A stretch of 64,000 bases of DNA from assembly GCA_963795055.1 (NCBI GenBank), contig CAWCGJ010000009.1, forward strand, positions 62,001 through 126,000, written 5' to 3'. Positions within the stretch are counted from its first letter, which is position 1. The number at the start of each line of letters is the position of its first letter. The notes beneath the pieces are model-generated. The model worked only from the letters and a program-made list of their open reading frames with translations, was not told where the DNA came from and did no database searches. Positions 62,470 to 64,000 of this stretch are shown in pieces. This DNA comes from JASHPR01 sp963795055. Lineage in GTDB: Bacteria; Actinomycetota; Actinomycetes; Streptosporangiales; Streptosporangiaceae. The position numbers and the translations under genes are program-made.

Positions 62470-64000
62470 ATGCGAACGTCAAAGTCAGCTACCGGACAGG
62501 AGCGTCCTTCCGGTCCCGTCTCAGCCGATCCCGGGGACGCCGAGCGTCCCGGGAGCGCCGCGCGGTGGGCCAGCCGGATCATTCCGGCGGCGCGGCGGCA
62601 CTGGCTGATGACCGCGCTGCTGCTGGCCGGGCTGGTGCTGCGGGTGCTGGCCCAGGTCGCTTACCGGCCTGCGCTGCTGTACATCGACACGCTCAAGTAC
62701 CTGTACAACGCCTGGCCCGGTACCGACCCCCTCGGGTACAAGGGAGTGCTCAAGGCCATCCTGCTGGTCGGCAACCTGCAGGTGGTCACCGCCGTGCAGC
62801 ACCTCGTGGGCCTGGCCATGGGCGTGGTCATCTACGCCGTGCTGCTGCGCCGCGGCGTGCCCCGCTGGCTGGCGGCGCTGGCCGCCGCGCCGGTCCTGCT
62901 CGACGCCTACGAGCTGCAGATCGAGCAGACCATCATGCCGGATGTCTGGTTCTCGGCCCTGCTGCTGGCCGGCCTGGTCCTGCTGCTGTGGCGGCCCAGG
63001 CCGACGCCGTGGGCCATCGCCCTGGCCGGGCTCGCGCTCGGGCTGTCGGTGACGGTCGCCCAGGTCGGCGAGTTCCTGATCCTGCCCGCGGCGTTCTACG
63101 CCGCGATCTCGGCGCGCGGCTGGCGGCGCGCGGCCGGCGGCGCGGCGCTGATGTGCCTGGCCTTCGCCGTGCCGGTGCTGGCCTATATGAGCATCTCGGA
63201 CGTGGTCAGCGGCCACTTCTGGCTGTCCCGCTCGGGCGAGACGACCCTCTACGGCCGGGTGGCCGCGGCGGCCGACTGCGCGACGCTGAACGTACCCTCC
63301 TACGAGCGTGCACTGTGCCCCACGGCCCAGCAGAAGGCGCTGGGGCCGGACGGCCTCGACCACTCCCCGTCCTCGCCGCTGACCCTGTACGTGCCCCCGC
63401 CGGGCATGAGCCAGACCGCGATCGTCTCGGCGTTCACCAAGGCCGTCATCACCCAGCAGCCGCTGCGGGTGCTGGAGGCGACCGCCGCCGACGCGGCGCG
63501 GCTATTCGCGGTGACGCGGGTGACCAGCCCGGGGGACACGCCGATCTCGCGCTGGCAGTTCCAGACCAGCTACCCCAGCTACCAGAACTACATCCGCACC
63601 CAGCCCGACGGCGTGATCATACTGGGGCTGAAGGTCCAGAACCCGCCGCCGAGTTACGTCTACCAGCCGCTGGACCCGTCGCTGGGCGGCAAGGCCGAGG
63701 TCGTCGGGCCGCTGGCCGCATTCTTGCGCTCCTACCAGCTCGACGGCGGCTACACCCCCGGCCCGTTCTACCTGGCCGCGGCCCTGCTGGGCCTGGCGGG
63801 CACGCTCAGCCTGATCGGCCGCCGACGGCGCCGGCCGGCCGAACGGGACCTGGCCATGGCCTGCTGCCTGTTCTTCACCACCGCGGCCGTGATCCTGATC
63901 TTCTCGGACATCACCGAGTTCTCCTGGCGCTACCAGCTGCCCGCCATCGTGACGCTCCCGCCGGCCGGGGCCCTGGGGCTCGCCGTGATCCTGGCCTGGC
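62470..64000 (+). CDS. Polytopic membrane protein, putative GT-C-type glycosyltransferase (3' truncated by window)
   Basis: It is open from ATG 62470 to the window end, at least 510 residues. A 45-residue polar N-tail leads to TM1 (LMTALLLAGLVLRVLAQV), then the outside loop ALLYIDTLKYLYNAWPGTDP. Its aspartate resembles the first acidic residue of GT-C glycosyltransferases. Six or more TMs follow to residue about 245, then a large outside domain of about 180 residues with conserved Tyr/Pro (SYPSYQNYIRTQPDG), and further TMs near the end (YLAAALLGLAGTLSLIG; CCLFFTTAAVILIF). A dolichol-phosphate-sugar-dependent cell-wall transferase is plausible, not proven. Confidence 0.78.
   Translation, partial: MRTSKSATGQERPSGPVSADPGDAERPGSAARWASRIIPAARRHWLMTALLLAGLVLRVLAQVAYRPALLYIDTLKYLYNAWPGTDPLGYKGVLKAILLVGNLQVVTAVQHLVGLAMGVVIYAVLLRRGVPRWLAALAAAPVLLDAYELQIEQTIMPDVWFSALLLAGLVLLLWRPRPTPWAIALAGLALGLSVTVAQVGEFLILPAAFYAAISARGWRRAAGGAALMCLAFAVPVLAYMSISDVVSGHFWLSRSGETTLYGRVAAAADCATLNVPSYERALCPTAQQKALGPDGLDHSPSSPLTLYVPPPGMSQTAIVSAFTKAVITQQPLRVLEATAADAARLFAVTRVTSPGDTPISRWQFQTSYPSYQNYIRTQPDGVIILGLKVQNPPPSYVYQPLDPSLGGKAEVVGPLAAFLRSYQLDGGYTPGPFYLAAALLGLAGTLSLIGRRRRRPAERDLAMACCLFFTTAAVILIFSDITEFSWRYQLPAIVTLPPAGALGLAVILAW

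Overview
The window is a 64 kb piece of a very GC-rich actinobacterial chromosome. The base composition, GTG/TTG starts, many leaderless promoters (TANNNT about 7 nt before the start codon), and a bldG-type partner-switching locus beside hppA all point to an actinomycete. The genus cannot be fixed from sequence alone. No rRNA, tRNA, CRISPR array, insertion sequence or phage module was seen.

Layout. (1) 1-5.7 kb: a catabolic-looking run of a quinone-oxidoreductase C-terminus, three different amidohydrolases and a PhyH-type dioxygenase. (2) 6.1-15.2 kb: small units. These include a MarR regulator with an internal 45-bp tandem repeat, divergent from an MFS exporter/hemerythrin/NAD(P)-binding operon; a relic of an ECF sigma factor gene; and a unit encoding a cyclic-nucleotide-binding protein, a metallo-beta-lactamase-fold protein and an FAD oxidoreductase. 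(3) 15.3-34.9 kb: a signalling and membrane island with five FtsX-like permeases (three in tandem), only one ATPase, a response regulator fused to a class III nucleotide cyclase, a large multi-TM histidine kinase and three further response regulators. (4) 35.5-36.8 kb: a cobalt-type nitrile hydratase or thiocyanate hydrolase-like enzyme whose beta subunit is split into two overlapping genes, so it has three subunits. A dispersed repeat sits inside this operon. (5) 37.0-40.5 kb: a sugar-type ABC importer operon preceded by a good promoter and a near-palindromic LacI-family operator. (6) 40.5-50 kb: metabolic and regulatory genes (HD phosphohydrolase, TSUP exporter, ABC ATPase, GAF histidine kinase/NarL regulator pair, SDR, QueA-like protein, SerB) and a membrane-anchored Ig-repeat protein. 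(7) 50-62.2 kb: a conserved actinobacterial core of hppA, an RsbW-like protein, bldG, a DUF1998-type helicase, a HAD-IB phosphatase, a holin-X-like protein, an epoxide-hydrolase-like protein, DUF309, marP, NUDIX and nth. (8) 62.5 kb to the end: a polytopic membrane protein, cut by the window edge.

How parts may work together (inference). The response-regulator/cyclase could make a cyclic nucleotide read by the cyclic-nucleotide-binding protein 5 kb away. The lone ATPase probably serves several permeases. BldG and its adjacent anti-sigma-like protein form a partner-switching pair, although the anti-sigma protein lacks the usual N-box asparagine. The amidohydrolases, the three-subunit nitrile hydratase-like enzyme and the LacI-type importer give the left two thirds an accessory, nitrogen and carbon scavenging character.
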